Assembly: GCF_001401755.1 (NCBI RefSeq)
Contig: NZ_KQ474100.1
Span: 2,884-66,883, forward strand
Direction: 5' to 3'
DNA from: Aquimarina longa SW024
Lineage (GTDB): Bacteria > Bacteroidota > Bacteroidia > Flavobacteriales > Flavobacteriaceae
Length of the DNA: 64,000 nucleotides
Positions 47,120 to 56,611 of this stretch are shown here, piece after piece; position 1 is the first letter of the stretch; every line of letters starts with the position of its first letter. The position numbers and the translations under genes are program-made. The notes beneath the pieces are model-generated. The model saw only the letters and a list, made by a program, of their open reading frames with translations, did no database searches and had not been told where the DNA came from.

Positions 47120-50100
47120 TTGTCAATTAATAAGCCCCTATTAATACATCAACTTATGGAGACAATAATCGATCACGCTATTTCTGAAGCAGAAATGCGA
47201 GATACTTTTGGTCCAATACCGATAGTGCCTGGAGATACTTTTTCAAAAGTACCATTAGCTAATTTATCACTATCGGATCAATATCTTTTTCAAAGATTTG
47301 GACAAGGACCAATCACTAGAATACCATACAGATGTATACATCATGCTTTTGAGGCTCATGCTAAAATTAGTCCAGACGTTATTGCGGCTCATCATCTAGA
47401 TACATCTATTACTTATAGAGCATTAGATGATCAAGCTAATTTACTCGCTTTAGAATTAATTAAAAGAGGAGTAAAAAAAGGAGATAATGTAGGATTGTTT
47501 GTGCAACGATCTATACCAATGCTAGTGGGAATATTAGCAACTCTAAAAATTGGAGCTGCTTATGTGCCTCAGCATATTGGATTAGCAAAAGATGAGCAGT
47601 TAAGGTATGTTATCAATTCTGCATCTATTAATGTAGTACTAACACTTTCTCAGTTTAAAGATTTAGTACCAGATATTAATAAGACAGAACATATAGTTAT
47701 AGATGATTTTCTAAAAGCTAACGTGAATGTTAAGAAAAAGGTGAACCTTCCGGATATTTCGATTTCTGAGAAAGATGTTTGTTATATAATTTTTACATCA
47801 GGAACAACAGGAGATCCAAATGGAGTTCAGGTAACACACGAGAATACATGTAATATACTGCTAACAGAACCTGGTAACTTAGGAATGAAACCAGGATTAA
47901 AAGTAGCGCAAATTCTGAGTATTGCTTTTGATATGTCTGTTTGGGAGATTCTAGGAAGCTTAGCAAATGGAGCTACATTAGTAATACGAGGAAAAAATAT
48001 TCAGGAGACAGTAAGTAAAGTAGATGTAGTAATTTCTACACCAACTATTCTTAGTTCTTTAGATGTAGAGCTCTGTAAAAATATACGTGTTGCTATAGTA
48101 GCAGGAGAGCCTTGTCCTAGAGTTTTGGCTGAGAAATGGGCATCATTCTGTGCTTTTCATAATTCTTGTGGCCCTACAGAAACGACAATTGTTAATACTA
48201 TAAAACGATTTTTTCCAACAGATGACATACTCTCTATAGGAAAACCTACTCCTAATAATACAGTATATGTTTTAAATGAAAACTTAGAACCTTGTAAGAT
48301 AGGAGAAGCAGGAGAAATGTGGGCAGGAGGACATTGTGTCACTCATGGGTACATTAATAATCAAAAGCTAACGAACGAGCGATATATTGATGATCCTTTT
48401 CTGAGAAATGGTAAAAAAATGTTTAGAACTAGAGACTTAGGAAGGTGGACTTCTGATGGAGAGTTAGAACATTTAGGAAGAACAGATGATCAGGTAAAAG
48501 TATGCGGGTTTAGAGTAGAATTAGATTCTGTAACCTCAATTATAGAAAAAATGCCCGAATGCAAAAGAGCAATAACTTTTAAAAAAGATAATAGAACATT
48601 AGTTTCTTTTGTTAGTCCAGAAAATGTTGATCCAGAAGAAGTTAAAAAGAAAGTGGATGAAGTATTACCATATTACTGTGTTCCTGCTATAGTAGTTGCA
48701 ATGCCCGAACTTCCTATGACAAATCGTGGTAAAATAGATAAAAAAAAATTATTAGATCAGGTTTCTCAAAAAAATGAAGAGGATAGTCAAACAAAAGAAG
48801 TGAAACAAATAATTCAAAAAAATATCGAAAAAAATGAAATTCCTAACTTAGATACAGTAGTATTACCTCCACAAAAATCATCTTTTAGCAGTGCATGGAA
48901 AGGAGAAAAATTGATGCACTATTATCGCTTATTTGCATTGTTACTACTAGCGAATATAGGAATAGGTATTTATGGTATCGTAGAGGGTAACTGGTGGTCA
49001 GGCGATCAGATACGTTTAGATCTTATATCAAAGATTACATTAGTTAATTTTACGATTGGAATTCTTATCAGGCAGCAGTATATAATTAATTTCTTGTTTT
49101 GGTTAGCAACAAGTATTCCTACAAGTTGGCCATTATCAATAAGGAGAAGAGCAGGTAAAGTATATCATTTTGGAGGAATTCATATTGGAGGAACAGTAAG
49201 CGGAACACTTTGGTTTTTAGTATTCATGGGATCCTTATATTATGATTTTTTTAATCAATTAAAAGATACCCCTAAGAGTATATCCCTATTATGGGTAACC
49301 TCTTTACTTTCAGGAATTTTAATTTTTATGATCAGTATGGCATTGCCACGTATAAGAGCAAAGTTTCATAATAATTTTGAAAAAACACATCGTTTTGGAG
49401 GATGGACAGCACTAGTGTTATTTTGGGTACAAATGATCCTTGTTATAAGAACTCAAAATTCAACTTTAGAGTTTTCAGAAGTAGTATTCAATTCTCTTAG
49501 TTTTTGGTTATTGGTAGTCATAACAATAAGTATAGCATTACCATGGATGCGATTAAAAAAGGTAAAAGTAGATATTACAAGACCTTCTAATCATGTTATT
49601 CTAGCACGATTTAATTATGGAGATACACCTTTTGCAGGATCATCTACAGCAATAAGTCGTGATCCTCTTATGGAGTGGCATTCGTTTGCGAATGTACCCG
49701 AACCAGGAAAAGAAGGGTTTAGATTAACAATTTCTAGAGCAGGGGATTGGACAGGAGATCTTATTGATGATATGCCAGAGTATTTATGGGTAAAAGGAAT
49801 TACTACAGCTGGTGTAGGAAATGTAGATAAGCTTTTTAAGAAAGTAATTTGGGTAGCAACAGGTAGTGGTATAGGGCCGTGTTTACCTCATCTGTTCTCT
49901 AAAGAAGTACCTGCACGATTAATTTGGGCAACCAGAAACCCAAGAAAAACGTATGGAGATGATCTAGTAGACGAAATTTTGGAGGTACAACCAGAAGCTA
50001 TTATCTGGAATACTGATGAATTTGGAAAACCAGATATGGTTAAGTTAGCATACAAAGCATATAAGGATTTTGATGCCGAAGCAGTGATATGTATTTCTAA

Positions 50101-50179
50101 TAAAAAACTGACTTGGCAGGTAGTATATGGTATGGAAAGCAGAGGCATACCTGCATATGGTGCAATATGGGATTCTTAA
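47120..50179 (+). CDS. Adenylation domain-membrane-ferredoxin reductase fusion (TmpL-like)
   Basis: The 1019-residue protein has a complete ANL adenylation domain (about 60-550) with FTSGTTGDPNGVQVTHENT, CGPTETTI, RTRDLGRW, GRTDDQVKVCGFRVEL and the catalytic lysine motif NRGKIDKKKL. No carrier-protein serine motif follows. Then come about six TM helices (about 600-815) with two related histidine motifs, YHFGGIHIGG and THRFGGW. The soluble end has a flavin-type EWHSF motif and NAD-binding VATGSGIGP near residue 912. This order matches fungal TmpL, a redox-homeostasis protein. The start is TTG 47120; ATG 47156 (METIIDH) is equally possible. Substrate unknown. It is divergent from a Crp-like regulator and precedes an enoyl-CoA hydratase. 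Confidence 0.85.
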   Translation: MSINKPLLIHQLMETIIDHAISEAEMRDTFGPIPIVPGDTFSKVPLANLSLSDQYLFQRFGQGPITRIPYRCIHHAFEAHAKISPDVIAAHHLDTSITYRALDDQANLLALELIKRGVKKGDNVGLFVQRSIPMLVGILATLKIGAAYVPQHIGLAKDEQLRYVINSASINVVLTLSQFKDLVPDINKTEHIVIDDFLKANVNVKKKVNLPDISISEKDVCYIIFTSGTTGDPNGVQVTHENTCNILLTEPGNLGMKPGLKVAQILSIAFDMSVWEILGSLANGATLVIRGKNIQETVSKVDVVISTPTILSSLDVELCKNIRVAIVAGEPCPRVLAEKWASFCAFHNSCGPTETTIVNTIKRFFPTDDILSIGKPTPNNTVYVLNENLEPCKIGEAGEMWAGGHCVTHGYINNQKLTNERYIDDPFLRNGKKMFRTRDLGRWTSDGELEHLGRTDDQVKVCGFRVELDSVTSIIEKMPECKRAITFKKDNRTLVSFVSPENVDPEEVKKKVDEVLPYYCVPAIVVAMPELPMTNRGKIDKKKLLDQVSQKNEEDSQTKEVKQIIQKNIEKNEIPNLDTVVLPPQKSSFSSAWKGEKLMHYYRLFALLLLANIGIGIYGIVEGNWWSGDQIRLDLISKITLVNFTIGILIRQQYIINFLFWLATSIPTSWPLSIRRRAGKVYHFGGIHIGGTVSGTLWFLVFMGSLYYDFFNQLKDTPKSISLLWVTSLLSGILIFMISMALPRIRAKFHNNFEKTHRFGGWTALVLFWVQMILVIRTQNSTLEFSEVVFNSLSFWLLVVITISIALPWMRLKKVKVDITRPSNHVILARFNYGDTPFAGSSTAISRDPLMEWHSFANVPEPGKEGFRLTISRAGDWTGDLIDDMPEYLWVKGITTAGVGNVDKLFKKVIWVATGSGIGPCLPHLFSKEVPARLIWATRNPRKTYGDDLVDEILEVQPEAIIWNTDEFGKPDMVKLAYKAYKDFDAEAVICISNKKLTWQVVYGMESRGIPAYGAIWDS

Positions 50180-50313
50180 AAAAATAAATATGTTATGACC
50201 TCATCATAATATAAATTCTTCAGAATACAATTTAAGAAATATAAAAGAATGACAGCTATATGGATTTTCTATAAAGAAAATACCACAGGGATAACTATAT
50301 AAAAATTAGAAAT

Positions 50314-51105
50314 ATGAATATTAAAGTCGAACAAAGAAAACGGGTAGTGATTATAACTTTAAATCGACCAAAAGCATTAAACGCGCTCAATGGAGCATTG
50401 ATGCAGGAAATAGTATCTACGATGCAGAAATTAGATACAGATCCTGATGTAGGATGTTTTGTGATCACAGGATCAGAAAAAGCATTTGCTGCAGGAGCAG
50501 ATATCAAAGAAATGAAAGATAAATCCTATATGGATATGTTTCATGAAGACTATTTTTCGGGATGGGAGCAATTCACAGCAATACGCACACCAAAAATAGC
50601 AGCCGTATCAGGGTATGCTTTAGGAGGAGGATGTGAACTCGCTATGATGTGTGATATTATATATGCATCAGATACTGCAAAATTTGGACAACCAGAAATT
50701 AAATTAGGAGTTATACCAGGAATCGGAGGTACACAGCGATTAACAAGAGCTGTAGGTAAAACCAAAGCAATGGATCTAATTCTTACAGGTCGTATGATTG
50801 GTGCTATAGAGGCAGAACGTGCAGGATTGGTAGCTCGTATTATTCCTTCAGAAAAATTACTCGAAGAATCAATAGAAAGTGCACATACTATAGCGTCATA
50901 TAGTAAAACAACCACTATGGTAGCAAGAGAAACTGTAGACAGAGCTTTAGAATTAGGAGTTCGAGAAGGTGTTTTATTCGAGAGAAGGGCGTTCCATGCA
51001 TTATTTGCAACAGAACATCAAAAAGAAGGTATGCAAGCCTTTGTAGATAAAAGAGCTCCTGATTTTAATACTTCTAACCAAAATCAAATCACTCAAACAC
51101 ATTAA
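50314..51105 (+). CDS. Enoyl-CoA hydratase/isomerase family protein
   Basis: The 263-residue crotonase-fold protein has the oxyanion region [20 protein letters not shown] and the second loop [20 protein letters not shown], with the two catalytic glutamates of FadB/Ech-type hydratases (Glu in GGGCELA and in GQPEIKL). It starts [23 protein letters not shown] true 2-enoyl-CoA hydratase is likely. It follows the adenylation/reductase fusion by 135 bases and precedes the outer-membrane protein by 61, so the three may form a unit in acyl metabolism. Confidence 0.92.
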   Translation: MNIKVEQRKRVVIITLNRPKALNALNGALMQEIVSTMQKLDTDPDVGCFVITGSEKAFAAGADIKEMKDKSYMDMFHEDYFSGWEQFTAIRTPKIAAVSGYALGGGCELAMMCDIIYASDTAKFGQPEIKLGVIPGIGGTQRLTRAVGKTKAMDLILTGRMIGAIEAERAGLVARIIPSEKLLEESIESAHTIASYSKTTTMVARETVDRALELGVREGVLFERRAFHALFATEHQKEGMQAFVDKRAPDFNTSNQNQITQTH

Positions 51106-51165
51106 ATTATTTATAAAAATAAACCAATTATTAAAAAGTAAACTCACATATAATAAACTAAAATC

Positions 51166-51897
51166 ATGAAAAAATTAATAATAATAGTAGTAGCATTATT
51201 TATACAGAACTGTGTACAGGCACAAGAAAAAAAAGAAAAAAAGAAAACAACATTTGCAACCAAGATTATACAGAATAGTGTTGCAGGATTTTCGCCCATA
51301 TTTTTTGGAAATTTTGAAACCAATAAAAGTTTTGATATTACGATGTATAGTGTTTTTTGGACTAATACCTCTTTTGGTAACCCAGAAAAAGGTAGTGATC
51401 AGTTATTAGAAACCGGTGTTGGTCTTGGATTTAAATTATTAGATGGAAAAATGTACCTTAATCCAGGAATAGGATTTGGGCACGGTAAATTCTTTTCTGA
51501 TGCAAAAGGAACCAAAGTAGGCGAATCAATAATACCTAATACATTTGTAGCGTATCACGATAATATTTTTGATGTAGAAGCATACATAGCGTACTATAAA
51601 TCAATCAGAGATACTGATAATACTTCGAGCAAAGATCTTTTTCTTTTCTGGGCAGCACCAGGTATAAATGTTAGTAAACGCCTTGTCGTAGGTGGGTTTT
51701 TTGAAGAATTAGCTTTTATGAATTTAGAAAATGATGATGTTAATAAAAGTATTCAGGTATATCGTTTTCTGGGAGCATCTGTTAAAGTAAAATTAGATAA
51801 TGGTATTGCCTTTAGGTTTTCTGGAGGAGCAAACTTGGTTACTGATGTAGGTGCATCAGACGAATTTTATAAAGTATCTGCTTTTATACCACTATAG
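51166..51897 (+). CDS. Predicted outer-membrane beta-barrel protein
   Basis: The 243-residue protein has a signal peptide (IIIVVALFIQNCVQAQ) and then about 220 residues of alternating strands with aromatic ends, e.g. FDITMYSVFWTNTSF, GVGLGFKLLDGKMYLNPGIG and AFRFSGGANLVTDVG. It resembles Bacteroidota barrel proteins of unknown function, possibly DUF6733. It could be a porin or lipid-modifying accessory to the preceding two genes. It ends before the terminator at 52058. Confidence 0.7.
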   Translation: MKKLIIIVVALFIQNCVQAQEKKEKKKTTFATKIIQNSVAGFSPIFFGNFETNKSFDITMYSVFWTNTSFGNPEKGSDQLLETGVGLGFKLLDGKMYLNPGIGFGHGKFFSDAKGTKVGESIIPNTFVAYHDNIFDVEAYIAYYKSIRDTDNTSSKDLFLFWAAPGINVSKRLVVGGFFEELAFMNLENDDVNKSIQVYRFLGASVKVKLDNGIAFRFSGGANLVTDVGASDEFYKVSAFIPL

Positions 51898-52057
51898 AAC
51901 GATAACTGTTACTTATTACCTATGCATCAACATATGGTTTATGAATAATTAGAACTAATCAATATGTTTTTTCTTTTAGGTTGTTTTTAGAAAATTATTC
52001 GGTATAATAATCCGTTTTCACAGTTCAGATTTTAGTAAATCTATATGTGATGTAATG

Positions 52058-52085
52058 AATAAGGCTGTCTTTTGACAGCCTTATT
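52058..52085. terminator. Bidirectional terminator
   Basis: A 12-bp perfect stem, AATAAGGCTGTC with GACAGCCTTATT, around TTTT. It separates the outer-membrane protein (+) from miaE (-). Confidence 0.85.
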
Positions 52086-52140
52086 CTATATTATATAAGT
52101 AATGTTTTTAGATGACTAGAAAATAATAGAGAAACTAAAA

Positions 52141-52722
52141 TTAACCGTGTATAGTTTCTTTATTACCAAGATCTTTCATGATTTTTGCTTCATAAACTAG
52201 TAAATCCTCCCATTTTTTATCAACTTCATTGCGATCCCCGTATGTACGTGCAAAATTTAAAAACATAGTATAATGATTAGCTTCACTAATCATTAAGCTT
52301 CTATAAAAATCAGCTAGTTCCTTATCTTCTAATTCCTCAGAAAGTAATTTAAAACGCTCACAACTTCTAGCTTCAATCAATGCTGCATATAATAGCCGAT
52401 GTACTAATTGGGTAGTTCTACTTCCTCCTTTAGGAAAAAAAGTAATTAATTGAACTACATAGTCATCTTTTCTATCTCTTCCCAGAACCCAACCTCGTTC
52501 TATGATTTTATCATGTACCATTTTAAAATGACTAACCTCTTCTTTTACAAGTTTAATCATCTCCTGTACTAGCTCTGTATATTCTGGAAAACTAACAATA
52601 AGAGATATTGCAGTCGAAGTAGCTTTTTGCTCACAATAAGCATGATCCGTAAGTATTTCTTCAATGTTTTTTTCTACGATATTTACCCATCTAGGATCTG
52701 TAGGGAGTTTAAGGCCTAACAT
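52141..52722 (-). CDS. miaE: tRNA 2-methylthio-N6-isopentenyl adenosine hydroxylase
   Basis: The 193-residue ferritin-like di-iron protein hydroxylates ms2i6A37 in tRNA. Iron ligand motifs are EEVSHFKMVHDKI, EARSCERFKLL and SEANHYTMFLNFA, and an N-terminal HAYCEQKATSTAISL provides the first glutamate. The length is usual for MiaE. It is monocistronic, facing the previous gene with a shared terminator. Confidence 0.92.
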   Translation of the reverse strand: MLGLKLPTDPRWVNIVEKNIEEILTDHAYCEQKATSTAISLIVSFPEYTELVQEMIKLVKEEVSHFKMVHDKIIERGWVLGRDRKDDYVVQLITFFPKGGSRTTQLVHRLLYAALIEARSCERFKLLSEELEDKELADFYRSLMISEANHYTMFLNFARTYGDRNEVDKKWEDLLVYEAKIMKDLGNKETIHG

Positions 52723-53063
52723 ACATCTTCTTTTATAAGGTTCTTAAAAAAAATTACACAAATATATAGAAGTAAGACTGATCTTTTTAATACTATTCAT
52801 AAAATCAATTAATTTTATGAATAGTAGGCAAAATAGAGTAAACCCGAATGATGTAATACAACTTAGTTATAACGCTTGAAAATTTAGTAAAGCGATGGTG
52901 TTTGCAACAATTTCAGACACACTAGATTTTCTATTACATAACACGGATTAAATAGATGAAGGTATGCTATAAAGGTATTCTAACATTTATTATTTTATGA
53001 TAAGTAGTTAGAATTGTAAGTTTTCTTTTTTAAAGGCTACTAATTCGAAAAATAGAATTTTTA
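52723..53063. other. Gene-free stretch
   Basis: This 341-base AT-rich stretch shows no gene or terminator. A short inverted pair (AATTAATTTTATGAATAG against ATTCATAAAATCAATTAATT) lies around 52793-52825 and may form a weak hairpin. Confidence 0.4.
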
Positions 53064-53198
53064 ATGGAAATATTTGATTACTTAACAGGAAGAGGAGGAA
53101 TGTTATTGCTAGGTTTATTTGTGGTTATTGTAGTTTTATACAACAAAATTAAAGATAGAAACCGTTTTAAAAGACCTTCTAAAAAGGGAAAGAATTAA
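53064..53198 (+). CDS. 44-residue single-TM protein
   Basis: ATG 53064 starts a 44-residue frame with an N-terminal EIFDYLTGRGG, one TM helix (MLLLGLFVVIVVLYNKI) and a basic tail (KDRNRFKRPSKKGKN). The charge pattern places the tail inside the cell (positive-inside rule). Short membrane proteins of this kind are often missed. It faces dnaX convergently. Its function is unknown. Confidence 0.6.
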   Translation: MEIFDYLTGRGGMLLLGLFVVIVVLYNKIKDRNRFKRPSKKGKN

Positions 53199-53319
53199 CT
53201 CCTATATTCACTAATTTGGTGCTAATCCCACTAGCGTGTTTAATTGTTCGATGTTTGTATCAAAATGGTTAAAGTTTTTTCTTTTTTATATTTCGTAGGT
53301 TTTCCCTAAGGTTATTGAC

Positions 53320-55122
53320 TTATATATCTAAGTCAAAAGAAGAACGCAATTTATCTATAAGCGGGTTTTTTTCTCTTAATTTATCGTATTTGTCTTGTGG
53401 TGTAAAGGCATATTTTTTTGAAGCCTCTTCATTTACAGTAATAGTAAGCTGTATACTATAATTGTTTAATTTTTTGTATAAGAATTGTAGTAATCCTGAT
53501 TGCGCAGCTTCAAGATCTACTTTCATTGATTGGTTAGGTAATTCTAATAAGATAGTTTCTTTATTCAGTTTTGGGATATTCATGGCAAACATAGATCCAA
53601 TAATACGTTCTCCTTTTTTATCCTGCATCTTACCATATGCTATCCAAGCTTCTTGTATTTGTGCTTCTGTAAATTCTTCTCTGGGTAAATTTTGAGGATC
53701 GACAATTTTCTCTTCTTTATTTTCTTCGTGTTCTTTTTTCTTTCTAATACTGCTCAAAGATAACCCAGAAGTATGTCGTTTTTTATTAAGAATACTGCTT
53801 GTTTTTTTATCTAGGACTACAGGAGGTGGAATCTCTTTTTGTGGGAGGTTTTCTTTGGTTTCAGTAGTTTTAGTACTAGTATTGGTAGCGGAAGGAGGGG
53901 ATTGAGGATGCTCTTTAGCTTGTTGTGAATTATGATCTTGTTGTCTTAATTCAACTTTTTTTGTTGCTTTTTCTTTTACCTCTGATGAAATTGTAACGGC
54001 TTCAATACCTTTATCTTTAAAATATGAAGGAGGAATTATGTACGGTCTGTCATTTTTTTTTTCTCCATCGATAAGGATAGAGGCAAGCTGCATTAATGAT
54101 AACTCTACGAGGAGTCGTTGATTACGACTAGTTTTATACTTTAGATCACAATCATTAGCGAGTTCTATACCTTTAATGAGAAAACTATGAGGTGCTTTCT
54201 TAGATTGTTCTAAATATTTCGATTTTGTTTGTTCCCCTACTTCAAGTAAATTAATAGTTGCTTGATTTTTACAAACTAGCAAGTCTCTAAAATGTGATGC
54301 CAGACCAGAAATATAGTGATGACCATCAAACCCTTGTGCTAGAATCTCATTAAATTCTAAAAGTAATTGAGGGATATTGTTTTCTAGTACTAAATCTGTA
54401 GTTTTAAAATATGTTTCGTAATCTAGTACGTTAAGATTTTCAGTAACAGCTTGGCGTGTAAGATTTTTTCCACTAAAACTTACTACTCGGTCAAATATTG
54501 ATAATGCATCTCGCATAGCACCATCTGCTTTTTGTGCGATAATTTGTAAAGCATCTTCATCTGCAGTAATTCCTTCTTGAGTAGCCACCTGCATTAAATG
54601 ATTTTTAGCATCGGTTACTGTGATGCGTTTAAAATCAAATATCTGACAGCGTGATAATATGGTAGGTATAATTTTATGCTTCTCGGTAGTTGCCAGAATA
54701 AAAATAGCATGTTTAGGAGGTTCTTCTAATGTTTTTAGAAAAGCATTAAAAGCTGCTTGTGATAACATATGAACCTCATCAATGATATATACCTTATATT
54801 TTCCTACTTGAGGAGGGATTCGTACCTGATCAATAAGGCTTCGGATATCGTCTACAGAATTATTCGAAGCAGCATCCAGTTCAAAAATATTAAAAGCAAA
54901 ATCTTCATCAGGGTGCTGTTCTCCATCCTGATTAATAGTTTTTGCCAAAATTCTGGCACAAGACGTTTTTCCTACACCACGAGGACCAGTAAATAATAAT
55001 GCTTGAGCAAGGTGATTATTATCTATAGCATTTAGTAATGTATTAGTAATAGCCTGTTGCCCTACAACATCTCTAAATGTCTGAGGTCTATATTTACGTG
55101 CTGATACTATAAAATGCTCCAT
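53320..55122 (-). CDS. dnaX: DNA polymerase III subunit gamma/tau
   Basis: From ATG 55122 the protein has 600 residues; 16 extra upstream codons have no support. The AAA+ core has Walker A GPRGVGKTSCA near residue 46, Walker B IIDEVHMLS, and sensor TEKHKIIPTILSRCQ. Unusually, the zinc-binding four-Cys insert that normally precedes ELDAASNNSVDD is replaced by a short acidic DGEQHPDEDFAFNIF. A polar linker (about 370-480) leads to a C-terminal tau-like domain. It loads the sliding clamp during replication. It is divergent from rnpB, whose start is 131 bases away. Confidence 0.93.
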   Translation of the reverse strand: MEHFIVSARKYRPQTFRDVVGQQAITNTLLNAIDNNHLAQALLFTGPRGVGKTSCARILAKTINQDGEQHPDEDFAFNIFELDAASNNSVDDIRSLIDQVRIPPQVGKYKVYIIDEVHMLSQAAFNAFLKTLEEPPKHAIFILATTEKHKIIPTILSRCQIFDFKRITVTDAKNHLMQVATQEGITADEDALQIIAQKADGAMRDALSIFDRVVSFSGKNLTRQAVTENLNVLDYETYFKTTDLVLENNIPQLLLEFNEILAQGFDGHHYISGLASHFRDLLVCKNQATINLLEVGEQTKSKYLEQSKKAPHSFLIKGIELANDCDLKYKTSRNQRLLVELSLMQLASILIDGEKKNDRPYIIPPSYFKDKGIEAVTISSEVKEKATKKVELRQQDHNSQQAKEHPQSPPSATNTSTKTTETKENLPQKEIPPPVVLDKKTSSILNKKRHTSGLSLSSIRKKKEHEENKEEKIVDPQNLPREEFTEAQIQEAWIAYGKMQDKKGERIIGSMFAMNIPKLNKETILLELPNQSMKVDLEAAQSGLLQFLYKKLNNYSIQLTITVNEEASKKYAFTPQDKYDKLREKNPLIDKLRSSFDLDI

Positions 55123-55252
55123 CGATACAAAGTTAAAAATTGCATATAAATAAGAAATGATAACATTCATTTTTTATGTATAGTTATTAACAGTTAAAAA
55201 ATAATCTTCAATTTTAAACACTACCATTATAATTATAATACTTTTGCATCAA

Positions 55253-55560
55253 AGCAGATCACTTTATCGCTGTTCGCATATGCGAAGAGAGGAAAGTCCG
55301 GACACCGTAGCACAGTATAGCGGGTAACGCCCGTCCATCGCGAGATGAGGACAAGTGCAACAGAAAGTATGTACAGGTAATGCTGTAGTGAAACCAGGTA
55401 AACTCTATGCGGTGCAACGCCATGTATACCAGCTTTTAAGGGTTGTGCGCCTAATGTTGGAGGGTAGGCGGTTAGAGCTATTAAGTAATTAATTGCCTAG
55501 ATAAATGATAAGGATATTCGTAGTATACGAATACACAGAATCCGGCTTATGATCTGCTTT
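55253..55560 (+). ncRNA. rnpB: RNase P RNA
   Basis: The core sequences GAGGAAAGTCCGGACACC (near 55295) and ACAGAATCCGGCTTA (near 55535) identify RNase P RNA, which matures tRNA 5' ends. The 5' AGCAGATCA pairs with the 3' TGATCTGCT to close the P1 helix. The end is followed by a T-rich terminator. The size of about 308 bases is normal. It lies between dnaX (-) and a 21-bp tandem array. Confidence 0.95.
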
Positions 55561-55607
55561 TTTCTTTTATACTTCTATAATTTTACGAGTGATATCATTT
55601 CTATTGT

Positions 55608-55859
55608 AAAGAAATAGGCATTTACATTCAGGAAATTAGTATTTACACTAAAGAAATAGGCATTTACATTCAGGAAATTAGTATTTACACTAAAGAAATA
55701 GGCATTTACATTCAGGAAATTAGTATTTACACTAAAGAAATAGGCATTTACATTCAGGAAATTAACATTTACATTAAAGAAATAGGCATTTACATTCAGG
55801 AAATTAGTATTTACACTAAAGAAATAGACATTTACATTCAGGAAATGAATATCTATCTG
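55608..55859. repeat. Second tandem array of 21-bp half-units (42-bp period)
   Basis: Six 42-bp units start at 55608, 55650, 55692, 55734, 55776 and 55818. Each has two related 21-bp halves, AAAGAAATAGGCATTTACAT+T and CAGGAAATTAGTATTTACAC+T. The last half-unit is degenerate. Both the period (21/42) and the pattern of two diverged halves are the same as in the array at 1-324, although the sequence differs. No coding potential is apparent. Confidence 0.92.
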
Positions 55860-55901
55860 TATATCTAGAATCGAGTTATTTTTGAATTGAGTTTATACCC
55901 C

Positions 55902-56303
55902 CTAATCCCATAAAGTATTACCTATACGTTCATTCCAGGTTGTATGATCATTAATAAGTTTTAGAGAAGATGCATTTATGATTTCAAACGTCATGTTATT
56001 CAGAAAACCCGATGTGCTAGGTGATGCGTTTATTATTATTTTATTACCTTCAATAGTATAATTAACAGAGTATCTTATGTCTGTTAGCATAATCACTGCC
56101 TTTTTATTATCCGTAAAACTTAATTCTTGATGACAGTTTATGAAAAAATCTTGATTAGTTTGTGCATTTGTACATTCTTGTTCAGTTTTAAAATAAAGAT
56201 GATCAAAAGTTTTTCCAATAAATGAAGATTGTTCTGAATCATCATCATTTGTACAACTTAGAAGTAATATTCCAATAACAGAAATTAGAAAATATATTTT
56301 CAT
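55902..56303 (-). CDS. Small lipoprotein
   Basis: The 133-residue protein has a lipoprotein signal with lipobox LLSC (Cys17), then an acidic CTNDDDSEQ start, then a strand-rich domain of about 110 residues. Two cysteines (CTNAQTN and NCHQEL) could bridge. It resembles META- or lipocalin-like Bacteroidota lipoproteins, but I see no firm match. Downstream lies the array; upstream is a 212-base gap to the bshA frame. Confidence 0.7.
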   Translation of the reverse strand: MKIYFLISVIGILLLSCTNDDDSEQSSFIGKTFDHLYFKTEQECTNAQTNQDFFINCHQELSFTDNKKAVIMLTDIRYSVNYTIEGNKIIINASPSTSGFLNNMTFEIINASSLKLINDHTTWNERIGNTLWD

Positions 56304-56611
56304 TTGCTTTTTTTTAATAGATGCATTTTATAGAAAATGTTGCGTCTAAATATAGGTTAATTAAAATATATACTATAGAAATGATGGTAGATTTTAGTAA
56401 TACGATAAATTAATGTTTTAAGTTCTATAGTAGAATTTCTGAGAATAAAAATAAAAAATAGAATTTGTTTTATATGGTAAAGTGTATATTTTCAGTAGAT
56501 TGAATTATATTAAGAGTGTTTAGAGAAGAGGATAATAGACTTTTTAAAATATCTTTAACAATTAACAATACTAATTTTCTTGTACCTTGTGGACGAAAGA
56601 AATCTAAATAC

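Noticed and set aside
47120..50179. Nonribosomal peptide synthetase module
   Set aside because: The adenylation domain is complete, but there is no carrier-protein serine motif, condensation or thioesterase domain.
55608..55859. Possible CRISPR array
   Set aside because: The repeats are directly joined without unique spacers and no cas gene is near.
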